In this document: piece by piece, positions 38,031 to 49,830 of the stretch | Layout of the letters: the number at the start of each line of letters is the position of its first letter | How positions within the stretch are numbered: the first letter of the stretch is position 1 | Assembly (NCBI GenBank): GCA_011009095.1 | Contig: VTPC01000802.1 | Span: 62,001 to 126,000, forward strand | Origin: Ignelater luminosus | Taxonomy: Eukaryota > Arthropoda > Insecta > Coleoptera > Elateridae | DNA length: 64,000 bases | Direction: 5' to 3' | Translations under genes and position numbers: made by a program | The notes under the pieces: generated by a model | What the model was told of the DNA's origin: nothing | The model's database searches: none | Seen by the model: only the letters and a program-made list of their open reading frames with translations

Positions 38031-41000
38031 CCCCCACGTACATATTCTCTCTTTTTGGTTTATATGGCTTTTTATATAAACGGGAAAAATATAGCGCTCT
38101 CTTTAGAATTTATTATTAAAGGACTCTTTTAATTAATAAAATAAAAGAATATACGATCATAAAATCTAGAATAATCCAGATAAGTAATTATTCAAGTATT
38201 TTTTGTAATTCTCCCTAATAAAAATCATGAAAGAGGAGAACATATTCGTAACGAAATTCTGAGGGGAAATAAAAAGGAAAAAAAGCGCTTTGATAAAAAA
38301 TTTCATTCAAAACGAGACGTCTAGCGAAAACGCAATATGATAAAATTTCTACTACATAAGAAGCAGAATAAATGAGATTTCAACGAGTAAGTGAGCTTGA
38401 TGCGTTGTAAATAATCGGGGGTAATCCTAAACTCTGTTTAACCGTAACAGCATTTAATAATTCAGTAGGTATTTCTTCACCGTGCGTGAAATGTCGATCC
38501 TTACGTCTGAAAGCTGAAACCTACGAAAAACACAACTTTTGCACGACTTGTATATTTAGATTATTAACACGCAAAGTTTTGTTTTAAATTTAAACTTTAA
38601 ATGCCAAAACATAATGAACCATTCTTTCTCAATTACAGAGCTAGTTCAACCTTAAAAAAAAAAGGATAATCAGTAATATTGTTACCTAACATTTTCTTTT
38701 GAAGTCCTACAAGATCACCAGATCGTTTTGCTAAATAGGCCTTAAAAAGAGAAATAATCAAACAAATTATTCTAAAAATATATATAAAGAACTACATTAT
38801 AAACGCCTCATTATCTGAAGTGTTCCAATTCATAATTCTGGTCAAGGACTAACGATGTTCAATACATAAATAATAAGGAATTACAATGAAACAAGATGCA
38901 TAGCAACGTTTACATGAAATGCGTGACAACAAAAACCGGTTATGTTTACGTTTTAATCATCGCATCGATCGGAAATCCCGATAATGAAGTTATTATATGG
39001 ATTTTAAAAAACAAAAGACTATACGTAACAAATTTGTAAACAAAACATTCGTAACCTACTTACAGCTTTTACTTAATCTAAAAGTATGCAATTTTCAGTT
39101 GTAAAATCGACCTAACAGGTATTATTAAGGTCTTATGAGTTTTAATAAACGTTATACACGATTAATAACAAGAAAATCGATTTTATCCTCAAAATACCAG
39201 TTCTATTAAAATTTAACGTTCTAGAAAAAGCCGACCTTGTTGGAAACATAAGTCTACGCCTTGACCTACCCTCAACTTGGCATCATTTATTTATATTGCA
39301 ATATCCAGCGTTGAAAACCTTACGTACTGCATGAAAAGCAATTTCGTGGATAAAATATGCTGGCGTCTTCTACAAGAAAAGAAAAAAGTCTCATTGTCAT
39401 AATCAACAACACCACCACTCCGCGGTTGAATATTCTTACAAGGAAACTACATTTTCTAGTTTTTGTGCCGGAAATCGATTTCCCTCTTAAATAAATCTCT
39501 GTGTAAATACAGTAGGCTTCAGCAACGACATGTGTGTGACAAGATGTCTGAGTTCTCTATGATGACCATTTCCATGTTAATGGAATTTATTTCAGGATGA
39601 TTTTCTTCTCTGCGTGCGCGTGTGTGTGTATATATATAAGAATTTCGAAGAAACAGGAAATCTCGTTTCTCATTTTTTTTCTTTTTATATTCTGGACCAT
39701 ATGTCAAAAATCTCCAACAAGAATGCTTTTAAAACTGCAACGTAAGATCATTTTTTTTAGAGCCCTCATACAGTTTTTTTGCCAAATGGTGATGGTGAAA
39801 TGACTTATACAAGCGAACAATGCAATAAAATTAAATTTAAGGGTAGCTTGTGCTACTAGGCATTTTACTTTTTGTGTGAAATATCTTGCTTTAAATTTTT
39901 TGGAGGACTAGTAAAACCGATTTGAAAAGATTTATTAGATACTTATCGTTAATTATGAGATCTATTATAAATAATAATCACTACAGTTCTAATTTTTAGA
40001 ATTTGTAAAGGGAAAACTAACTTGCATAAGTCTGATAATTGTAGACTTTGATATTCATTGATAAAACTTAATTTACGAAAAGAAGAGGGGCGGGGCGTTA
40101 ACAACAAATTAGATTTGCCTGCATACTGAAATTTTAAATTATTACCACACATAATCATGCATTCCAGAGATAGATTGGATACCAACGTTAATTCCTGTTG
40201 TAATTACCTAAATCATGAATAATATCAAATACAGAGCGTTTCGTATTCTAGTTATTAATTACAATAAAATAATTATGAAAAATAACTTAATCGGTTGTAA
40301 TGTTCATTTCATTTTGTAATATTTAAATTCATTTTATCTTTTCTTGTAAACAATATATGAAATTGTCTTTTCTTCCGACGCAGCATGTACAGAAAGTAGG
40401 TACATTATTTTTGAAGAAGAAATAAAGTGCATTTTATTCACTAGGAAATAAAGTACATTTTCAATTATTACAAACAAAACTATTTCTGTCTAACAAATGA
40501 TCTAATGGGTGTCCATTAACAATTTTGTCATCATACATGGTTATGAACACAAAAACGTCAAATTTCAGAACCTGTATATTTTAATATTAGACGATATTAA
40601 ATTACTTAACAGTGTAGAAAGGTAGGAATCTGTGGTTACCTCTAGAGGTTATGTTCATAAGATTCGTTCTAATCATGTTTCTAATTGGAACCTACTGTTA
40701 CATGCTGTAAGTGGGAATTAACTTTCTTATAAAGAACTAAAATGAAATTTTAGGGCTATATAAAAAACTACAAGAATAAAAAAATCGTGTAGCAAATTTG
40801 ATAATTTCAAATTTTCATTAAGTTTCGACAAGTTAAATTCCCATAAAAATTATTTATTTTTAATGGTAAGTAACATTAGAATCACTTTAGTGTTTTCCAT
40901 TTGTGCTTATTGGTTAAAAGGCTTTTAGGTAAACAAGAATCCAAACATGGAATTATCCCATCACAGCATTAACAGATAATATTATTGCTCACATAGCAAA

Positions 41001-44000
41001 CTTCAAGGTGGATTTCAAGTAATGCACCAAGTCAATCCAAATAAGTTGTCGAGTGGATACTACTATAATTTATAAAACTTTAAACTTTATGAATACCTAC
41101 ATACTATAAGGGATGATTAACTGGAAACATAGTTTATTTAGTATTATGATATTTAAGTGTGATATTTACTAAATACAATCTATTAAATTATTGTGATTGT
41201 ATTTTAAAATAAATTTTATTACATTTTGGCTTCTAGCATTAGACTCCCCATTCTCAAGGTTTTTCAGAAGCTAATTTCTGAAAGTATAGCTTACATTAAA
41301 GTGGTCTGTTCTAAAAATCTTAATGTACCATTAAGATTAATAATATTGTTAAAAATGTATTTTCTTTAAATAATTTTATTTGCTACTTACAGTACTAAAA
41401 GATATTTTATGCTCAAATTATGTAAAAATTTTGTTGTTGCATCTAATAATACCCCTATTTAGAAGCTGCATGGTTTATCGTAAAAAATCAAAATTATTTT
41501 TTTTACTAGAGTAATAAGTATTTCAATTTCCAGTGTGATAAAACCAGAATACCTTCAAAACCCTTCTGACATTGATAACTGACTACCTATTTACACCTTT
41601 CTAAATATTAGAAAGTGTATATTTTGAAGAACAGTGGAAGCTTCAAATCGGATAGCTCAATTGAACATCAGTGATTTATGTGGTATTAAACACTCAGAAT
41701 ATAATAATTTATTTAGGTAAAATACACATATTATACGGTCAAGACAAAGCATTACTTCCAAACAAATATGTTGTATAGTGAAATTACATAAAAATTTAGG
41801 TTAGAAATTGAAATATTGCTGATGTTATGGTTATTAATAAGAACAACTTATTCGTATTTATTATAAAATTATAAAAATAACAAGATTGTGCTAAAGCAGG
41901 CTAGCTACTCAAACAACATAACACACAATAAATTTGGTTTCTGATTTAATAATATGAACCTTGATAAGACAAAATGAATTTTTTAATTATCCTTGTAAAA
42001 GCATTCATCGCAGGAACATGCAGGTAACAGCAGTTACCTTTGTACAATATACTAACTCGTTCTTGTTTACTTCTTATTGCTGTAATCTTCACTTATACCC
42101 AATTCCAGTATAGGTACAGTTGGTGGTCGTAATACTTAAAAAGTATTAACAGTAAAGTGAATAACACTAAAAATGTAATAATATGGATTTATTTATTGAA
42201 GTAAAACAACTCTTAAAAAAGCGGGAAACTAGTTCGTAAACAAACCAGCAGGTTGGAGGGTAGTTCGCGTTTCTATAATAGATGTCACGACGGTCGAACG
42301 CCGAGCCAGGGGCCGAGAGAGGTTATATCAGTGCCGTACACGTGAAAGTAAACTAGACCTATGCCTGAGTTACTTTTATTTGCTACAATTATGAGTTGTA
42401 AAAGCATTTTTGTATTCGTGAAGGGATGTCGGGCAAATAATGAAACATTCGATGTGCAGTTTTTAAATTTTCCAACGTAAACAAAGATAAGGAATAAAAG
42501 TTTTGTTACCTCCGATTAACTACGATAATGTTATAATAAAATAAATATTTTAGATGTGCCTTTGAAAAACAAGATAAATAATATTAATGTAATTGTTGAT
42601 AAAAAAACAATAATTGTACATAATACATGTAAATAAGAAAGATATGTAACAAAATAAATTTTTTTAAAAATTTCTAAGCAATAAATATGAAAACACAACC
42701 AATTTATTTATTGATTTATTTAAATGTAACCATTGAAGATAGATCTTTGAGTACAACAACAATAATGTATCTAAAATGTATTGTGATAAATTTGATTTCT
42801 TTGGATATTTGTGCATGATTTACATCCTCTTCTTTAATTTAATACAATGTCATTATAAATTTGGTAAAATGAAATTTGATAACAGAAAATACAATGGTAG
42901 CCTTGCTAGTAATTCATAATGTCCATAGATAAATTTACACACGCCACTGACTGTAGCGTAGCGACATCTGTTCGAAATATCGGTATTACCAAACCAACTA
43001 TTACTTCAAGGTCATCGGTCGGCATTAGAAAAGAGCAAAGGATTTTTGAAGAGTTGGTCTACTTCTATAATCGCCATACGCTGGTAGGACATCTAAAAAT
43101 GTATTAATTGTAGCTGAAATATTCAAGGAACATAACCTAGAAATGTCAGTTTGACAGCCTGCAGATAGCCAACCTAAAATTTGTATTTTTCGAATCAAAT
43201 GTATCTACTAATTGTGAAATAATACGAAATTGTAAATTAAATAAATAGTCTTATAATTTACATTGCTGTTCGTGAGAAAAATATTGTATACACAACAGGA
43301 CTAAAGTTTGGGATTAGTATCTCACTTCACTCCCATAATGTAACATATAAACTATTCTGTTGACAATGTAAACATGCAGTTTGTAGGTTTTAACCTTAAG
43401 CTGATTTTAGTTTGAAAATTAGCAGATAGTAAGGTAACAGAGTAAAAACAACAAACCAATTCTTTAAAACGAAAAAAGGTTGCTAATACCTAAATCTAGT
43501 GTGCAATTTCTTGAATTTCATTCACCTCTTCTTCAACTCGTTCAGTTTATTTACCCCAATATCTTTTGCTATAAAAAAATGTAAACTACGCTGGGCGACC
43601 TTCGCAGTAATTTACAATACAAATATGCTGCATAACATCTTGGAATCTCCCCGTAACCTTCGCCAAATATAACCTTGAATTCCACCCAAATGACGACACC
43701 AAACAGATCATGAAAAAGTTAACGCAAAAAAGTAAGAGGGTGGATGTGACGCGTCATGCTACGTATATTGTATGCTATTGAAATGAGAGATCTGAAGTAA
43801 ATATTTATTTGTGCAGATTTCTTTTGCACCTTGTGCACCATCAAACGTGCCTCTGAAAAAAACTACGATAATCATAGTACTGGTAACTTTGGTGTTAAAA
43901 GTGATATAATCCCGGAATTACCAAGATTGAAAATGACAGTTAAGTAGTATTTTTGTTTCTTATTACTTTATTTTCAGCCACATTAAAAATATTCTCTTTT

Positions 44001-45038
44001 AGCCAAAAAGATATTTGAACTTTATCGAGTTATTTCCAAATACGGTTTTTGTAAGATGCGTATTGTCTATACGTTACCTACCCTCCTATTCGAATTCAAT
44101 TCCAACTAACAGACATGTAACGTCCTTTATCTCAACCCAAACCCCATTTAAATTGACTTAACCTAACTTAATCGAACCGAACTTCTACTGTTCTAACGTA
44201 ACTAAATCAAACCCTGTTTAATTATTGTAACTAACAAATATATAATAAACTAATCTGTTTAGAAGACTTTCTAAAAAAAAAAATAAAATACAATAATACT
44301 GATGAGTTCTACGAATCCAACAGTCGTTGATAGTAATAAAAAAAAGTATCGATAGAAGTTGACTTTACACGAGGCTTTTTAGCGTAATTCAATTCTATTC
44401 TGACATGTGAAATGACATTGTTGTGAAAAAAAACATGCAATTCAATCAATCAACGCGTCAATCACGTGTCAATCAAACAAGTATGTTTTCTTCTTAACAG
44501 TGCATAAATAGAGTATATCAAAAACCGATTTACAAATTAATACTTAAAGGGTACTAGATCAAGTTTTTAAAATAAAAAAGATAAAACTAATTATCTAACA
44601 AAAAAAAAACACAAAAGGAATAACTGTTCGTTGCACCTAACCAAATACATACGTTCAAAGAAATTCAAATTGAACCAAATAAAAACTCTTTTAACTTTTT
44701 AAGAGCACCTCCAACGTCTGATTAGCAAGAAACAAAGATGTCTGCAACCTCCTTATAAATTTCAAGGACAACTTAATTAAATAAAATCACCTTATAATTT
44801 TCTTCTACTCGTTCATCTTGAAGATAACTAATCACAATTATTGTTCTTCCCCTCACTTATCTTCATATAAATATCTCCTTCCAACAATGGCAATAAAGAA
44901 AATTTATGAATATGTAAATATAAGAAAAATCCTGACCACGCTTAAATCTAATCCACCGCTACATATATACATAGTAATAACATAAATCCGAGCACAACAA
45001 ATCTGAACTACGAAATCCTGGAAATTTTTACAACTTAC

Positions 45039-45053
45039 GTCTTCGTCTGACAT
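45039..45053 (-). CDS. candidate alternative first coding exon (MSDED)
   Basis: Minus-strand ATG TCA GAC GAA GAC followed by the strong donor gtaagttg, phase 0, giving MSDED|FGRSDSYRV when joined to the Na+/K+-ATPase exon at 2154-2234. The preceding 215 bp would be leader, beginning at an arthropod-type initiator TCAGTC (start site about 45267) embedded in GC-rich DNA. The peptide ends in an acidic residue like the fly first exon that precedes HGR. The distance to the next exon would be about 43 kb. The exon is short, so the call depends on donor, phase and promoter context; a chance match is possible. Confidence 0.5.
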
Positions 45054-45239
45054 ATTTCAGCGAAATCCAGCCACAAATCCTTTTACGAATCTGGAAAAAC
45101 GATAATACGAAACAAAAGTGTGTATTATATACCGTCGTTGTTTTTTGTCCCGTTTGTTTTATTGCGTTTCTCTAGTAGATCTAAAATAATACGCGGCCAG
45201 CAAACACAAGAAAGTCTCTTTATCTCACTAAACGAACAA

Positions 45240-45300
45240 ATCCAACAACACCCGCGGACTCGCGACTGAAGTCTAAACCTATGGGACGAAGGTTTTGCAG
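45240..45300 (-). promoter_or_regulatory. putative initiator promoter for the MSDED exon
   Basis: On the minus strand the sequence TTCAGTCGCGAGTCCGCGG has a perfect arthropod initiator (TCAGTC, 45264-45269, A+1 at 45267) in a local GC-rich patch. No TATA box is seen at -30 and no exact downstream promoter element was found, although GGATT occurs at about +25. It lies 214 bp upstream of the MSDED start codon, a plausible leader length. Confidence 0.4.
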
Positions 45301-46410
45301 AACATCTCAGCAGTGTTGTTTTGATAGCATAGCTAAAAGCAAAGCATCAACCAGGGCAGCAGTTATAACAAGTAGCGAGATAATTATTCCAATTATCTAC
45401 GAGTGTTATGCTATTATGTGGCAATTGTGATAACAACGCGTCGCCCATGAGAATTTGGCGTTCGAATTATTTGGGCAGGACGTTACACGGAACAAGCAAA
45501 TTGAATGTCTACTAAATTAATAAAAACGGAAACGCGTGCACGCATCTTTCAACGAGGAATTTTACAATTTGAAAGATTTCAATTATAGAAGTTTCAGAAT
45601 AAATTCGAGACTATCGTTTATGTAGTCATTTCTTCGTCAAGTCATAAAGAAATTTTATCTTTTGAAATAAAATCGCTTTGTATATAGTATAGAAATATGT
45701 AAAATAAAACCTTCACTTACAGATTACAAAATAATTAGTTCACTCTTTAATAGCACAAAATGATTAGATAAAGTCTTGCCTACTAGAATTTCATCACATT
45801 ATTATCACAAATTTTCTCAGATTACTGTATGGCTTGGGCTTTTGATTTACGTATAGTACATACATAGAAACTATTTTTAAAAATGTTAATACTTTCTTAC
45901 TAAGCTTAACATAAAAAAAATACCACCTATTGTAAATGACTGACTCAAAGCTGTTTTCAGCGATTTTTAGTAAGTTCTATTTAGATTTTATACCCCAAGG
46001 TAATTTTCACAGACTATAACCAAGCAAGCATTGCTTTCTGATATTACAAGATTTCTGCAGTAGGTAATTATTCTTCCACTTGTGTATAATTTTTTGGTAG
46101 GTTCGCATTTCTTTATAAATAATGAAGATGAAGAACTCTTGCAAGATTTCAGGGACGAGAAATTGCATTTGAAAATACTATAATAACATTAACGAATTTG
46201 ATGCACTTACAAGTTCGGTTTTATTTTAGGAACTAAGAACTGAACTTTAAATATGTGTATTGACTTTAACAAAGGAAAATGCCATTTAAAAATGCCAGTT
46301 TCAAATAACTTTAATTTCAAGTAATAATTACTAATTAATGAATAAATAAAGGTTTTTTGTCAAATATTTTTTTGCTAGAGCAAAGAGATGCAAAAGTTAA
46401 AACATTCAAA
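45301..46410. other. intronic sequence, nothing recognised
   Basis: AT-rich DNA without a usable frame, repeat or structural signal beyond the initiator region to its left. Confidence 0.6.
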
Positions 46411-46757
46411 TTGATACCTACAAGTCACCATAGCCTCTTGTAAAGAGTGGCTGTAACATAGGTTTTGGTACACAAAATGACAAGTTCAAATCCTGCTAGT
46501 GACACTATTTTTTTAGATTTAGAATTTACAAGAAAAGTTTTTTTAATTTTAAGAGAATTATGAAAACCTTAGAAAATTTAATTTTTAAATTAAAGAACAT
46601 AAAAAATAGAATTTTCTTAAAAATAAAAAACTTATTTGCAAACTTTTCAATTAAAAAAGAAATGTCACTGGCAGGATTTGAACTTGCCATTTTGTGTACC
46701 AAGAAATATTTTACGGCCGTTCTTTACACGAGACTAGGCTGGGTTGCAAGTATTAAC
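46411..46757. mobile_element. fold-back element with tRNA-like arms
   Basis: A near-continuous imperfect palindrome centred at about 46585, arms about 170 bp. Each arm carries the same tRNA-like segment in opposite orientation, with GGTACACAAAATG and (A/G)CAAGTTCAAATCCTGC as the best-conserved core. GTTCAAATCC is a polymerase III B box. In the left arm GTCACCA (46424-46430) pairs with TAGTGAC (46497-46503) at six of seven positions, like an acceptor stem enclosing 80 nt. The inner arms continue as AT-rich complementary sequence to the centre. It could be two tRNA-derived SINEs in inverted orientation or a fold-back transposon that captured a tRNA-like end. Confidence 0.75.
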
Positions 46758-46980
46758 TTGAATATTTTAGGTCTCAATCACTGCCGACTTGCAGACGTAC
46801 TTAAAAATATAAAAATTCTAATAAAAAATCTCTTATTAACCAGTTAATAGACAAACATTAAATTATCGTTTGAAATTAAAAATATTTGTAAGCCTTTGTA
46901 CGTGGTTCTTTCCCGTTGTAAACTTTAATCACAAAATTAAAGCTTTCGAGTCTCAAGTCCTTGACTTATTGTCATATGTA

Positions 46981-47418
46981 CAGTAATACCTCAACTTACG
47001 CGAATTCGAAGTTACGCGGTTTTTAAACCTTCTCGTCGATTCGTCTTTTGTTGACAAAAGGCCGCAGTTCAATTGAAAAAGGGTTACAAATTTTGGAAAG
47101 CATAGAATCCAACGAGGAAATTTTGCGTGAGAAGAAAAAATCTTTAATCCGTCAGACGACTTTGTTAGATTTTGTGAAGCCTTCTACGTCAAAATAACTT
47201 CGGTTTATGTTTTTGCAATTCATAATAATATAATTTGTTGTATTATCTAAGATTTTATTACACATTTTTGTTCTAAATTATTGTTTTCTTTAGTCTCCGG
47301 TCCCAATTAAATATAATTTGTATGTATTTATATGCAAAATTGTACCCCAACTTACGCGAACTCAACTTATACGGTTACTGCTCGGTCCCACCTATCGCGT
47401 AAGTGCGGGGTATTACTG
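46981..47418 (+). mobile_element. Tigger/pogo-like DNA transposon deletion derivative
   Basis: 438 bp flanked by TA on both sides (46979-46980 and 47419-47420). Terminal inverted repeats: CAGTAATACCTCAACTTACG at the left, and the complement of GTGCGGGGTATTACTG at the right, with ACTTACGCG and AACTTA(C/T)(G/A)CG motifs repeated inside each end. The TA target and CAGT.. ends fit the pogo/Tigger branch of the Tc1/mariner superfamily. A short C-terminal transposase piece survives inside; everything upstream of it is deleted. Confidence 0.85.
47054..47197 (+). pseudogene. C-terminal fragment of a Tigger/pogo-family transposase
   Basis: A 47-codon frame ending in TAA: TKGRSSIEKGLQILESIESN followed by EEILREKKKSLIRQTTLLDF and VKPSTSK. 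The acidic and basic helical tail ending in (R)QTTL.DF is typical of the C-terminus of Tigger/jerky-like transposases. No DNA-binding or DDE catalytic part remains. It lies wholly inside the TA-flanked element. Confidence 0.65.
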
Positions 47419-47650
47419 TACAATACAGTTTTTGTTTTTATTTTATAGTTGTGCTACAATCTTTAAGTTAGAATTTATAATCTGGTGTTGAGTTACAATT
47501 TATTTCAGAAGCTTTGTATATAAATATAAAAAATTCAGATATCTGGAATACAGACTCAACATTATTCATGAACTAAAATGACAAGCGCTGATATGTACTG
47601 ATACGTATTGCTGATGGTTCAATCTATGTTTTAGAAAATGCCTTTTGTAT

Positions 47651-48271
47651 TGGTCTAGGACGTTTCGCCGCGAGCTTTTGACCGCAGACCATTTGCCGCA
47701 GACACTTTTCGCCGCGGTAACCATTCACAAGTGTAGCATACTGACAATTCCATTTGAAAATTTTTAGTTGAGGGGCAGCGAAGCAAGTACGGACTCGATT
47801 TCAACTTCTTAGCGAATATGGTATTTAATTTACCATATGTTCATATCTACCAAAAACCTAACCTAACCTAACCTAACCTAACCTAACCTCACCTATCTGT
47901 TTTTGTTCTATAAGCTATTAAATGCCGAGGAGACATAAAATTGACAATTTGTCAAAATGAACTTATTGCAATACTGCCAACCACAAAAAAAAAGTTTTGT
48001 GCGCCATCCATTTCATATTTTAGTTTGTTAATTACGGATTATGATTTGTAAAATAAACTACTGTCGGCTTACTTTTATAAATTCCGCATTAGTTATTACC
48101 ATTACGTGACAAATTGGTAAAAATAAAGCATAATTTCACATTAATTCAGATAAATATCTCGAACTAAATATGTTGGAACTTATTATTTGCGGCGAACTGT
48201 CCCTGCGGTGAAACGGGGTCTGCGGCAAACATCTCTGCGGCGAATGACTCGTGGTGAAAGGTCCCGGTCCG
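47651..48271. mobile_element. 621-bp inverted-repeat element with 9-bp target duplication, MULE-like
   Basis: Flanked by the identical 9-mer CTTTTGTAT (47642-47650 and 48272-48280). The termini are inverted repeats about 70-85 bp long, built from degenerate short units of the form TTYGCCGC or TTTGCCGCAGAC (left 47660-47720, right 48187-48270). A 9-bp duplication and long terminal repeats fit Mutator-like elements, though the superfamily is an inference because no transposase remains. The interior carries telomere-type repeats, described separately. Confidence 0.8.
47855..47889 (-). repeat. interstitial insect telomeric repeat (TTAGG)7
   Basis: Seven perfect AACCT units on the plus strand (TTAGG on the minus), followed by a degenerate CACCT. 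TTAGG is the ancestral insect telomere repeat. It lies inside the 621-bp inverted-repeat element, about 200 bp from its left end. Confidence 0.95.
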
Positions 48272-48280
48272 CTTTTGTAT

Positions 48281-49344
48281 ATGAACCCATTTTATTTTCA
48301 ACTTTTAGTTTTTTGATTTTTAATAAAAATTTAAAAACAAAAAAAATTATAAACTACTATTCACTTTTAATAAAAATTCTAATAAAATTCATTCTTAAAA
48401 TAGAATGGGTGGCAAGGTTTAAGTTTGTCCAAACATTAGTACTGACCCTCAGAATATTAATCTTTTTCCAGAAATAAGAAGAAAATTCTGATACCACAAA
48501 AGCAGCAAGTATGGGTACCCCAACGGTATGTATTCGGAGAATAGAAGAATTATCTGCAATTTCCAAAATTATCTTCGACTGTATGGGATGATGCGCAAAA
48601 GAGAAAGATAATCACTTGGGCGCGTTTGATTTATTTGTTTATGTTTGAACATTTAGATCTGAATTTTCAATAAATATATTAAATTTATTGTTATTATATG
48701 TCGAAAAGGCCTTGTTTTAGGTACATATCTGGCTTAAGTGATGCCTCAAGGTAAGTCCAGTTGCACCGCCCATGCTTGTGAACACCTGGAGCATATCATC
48801 AACTTAAATGTTATTATTCTTTTGTAGCTTCTTGTTTTATAGCCGACCCTGGGTCTATTCAATGCCTACCACTCTACAGATGGTTACATTGATGGAGTGT
48901 AACTAAGACTCTTGCATTCATTAGAAAAAGTTGAAAACTCGAGAAATTATACTTCTTTTGCAATTTTGAATGTAAGGTAGATTTGCCAAGATGAAAAACG
49001 AATCTGTAAATACCGAGTTAAGATATTCAAAATATTTAGATACAGCGAGTATGGGGTATAAATTGGACTCTTGAAGAAACCACAACTTATCAAGATTGAA
49101 CAAAGCTATATTTAAAACATTTGTTAGTTGGTAATCGATTTCTAATAAATAAATGTAACCTGTACAAGCAGCCCTGTGTTGTCATACAAAATTCTTTGCT
49201 ACAAAGCCTATTAGAAAGAGGCTGTTCAAGCTATCAAGCTTTCTAGGCAAGAATATTTGAATGAAAATTCATTACAAAATAGAAGAGAATAGAATCATCA
49301 ACATTGTTTATTGTGCAAAGCTTTTGTTAAGTTTCCGTTCTCTA
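48281..49344. other. intronic sequence, nothing recognised
   Basis: AT-rich with scattered short frames. A donor-like CTCAAG|gtaagt on the plus strand near 48748 has no coding frame before it. Confidence 0.55.
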
Positions 49345-49830
49345 TTATCCGGGTAAAAAGTCCTGACCCTTCACTTTGAAAGCTTGTATTTCAAAAACTA
49401 CCCAACCGATTTTTATGAAACACATTTTAATAGCAGTTTATTTCTGCGTAAGCGTATGTAATTTCGAAATTTTCCAAGTGAAAGTTTGTTTGTTAGAGCA
49501 AGGTATTTTCGGAAAAACGTGATTTTTCACTCGTGCTTTAAGAATACCTGCATTCCAAAATTAATTAATACAAAAGTATTCATTCGCAAAACTTATACTA
49601 CATTTTAATTCAGTTAACCTACTATTTTGTTGGTTAACAATAAAGTTATAATAAAAAATCATGGTCACTCAAATTCGCTTATTTGAAGAAGTTCTTGATT
49701 ATTAGCTGTACAAGAAAACAAATTAAAAGATAAAAATGTAATTTATACCTTCTAACCACAATTATTAGCGTATTGATGAATTGTAACTTTCGAAAAATTG
49801 AAAGAATTCAAAAAAGATTGAAAGCCAGAG
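49345..49830 (+). repeat. dispersed repeat, copy 2
   Basis: Same-orientation partner of 25470-25900, sharing landmarks such as aaaaagtcctgacccttcac, atttcaaaaactacccaacc, tttatttctgcgtaagc and tttttcactcgtg. It is slightly longer, with extra sequence between ctgcattccaaaa and the gttaacaataaag region. No coding frame. Confidence 0.75.

Larger units (their letters stand above)
35900..45038. other. intronic sequence with three GC-rich or simple-repeat patches
   Basis: No gene recognised. Holds an AG microsatellite (37624-37657), a TG/TA run (39611-39639), a GC-rich block at 37815-38030, and a smaller GC-rich block at 42215-42345. Confidence 0.65.

Noticed and set aside
42215-42345. GC-rich patch considered as another promoter or first exon
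   Set aside because: No ATG plus donor in phase, no initiator, and the taatagatgtcacgacgg phrase looks more like repeat-derived sequence.
46560-46847. 95-codon plus-strand ORF with MSLAGFELAILCTKK
   Set aside because: It is a read-through of the right arm of the fold-back element; the text is the complement of the tRNA-like B-box segment.
48187-48477. 96-codon ORF with an Arg-rich start
   Set aside because: The Arg-rich part is the GCCGC-type terminal repeat of the 621-bp element read as protein.
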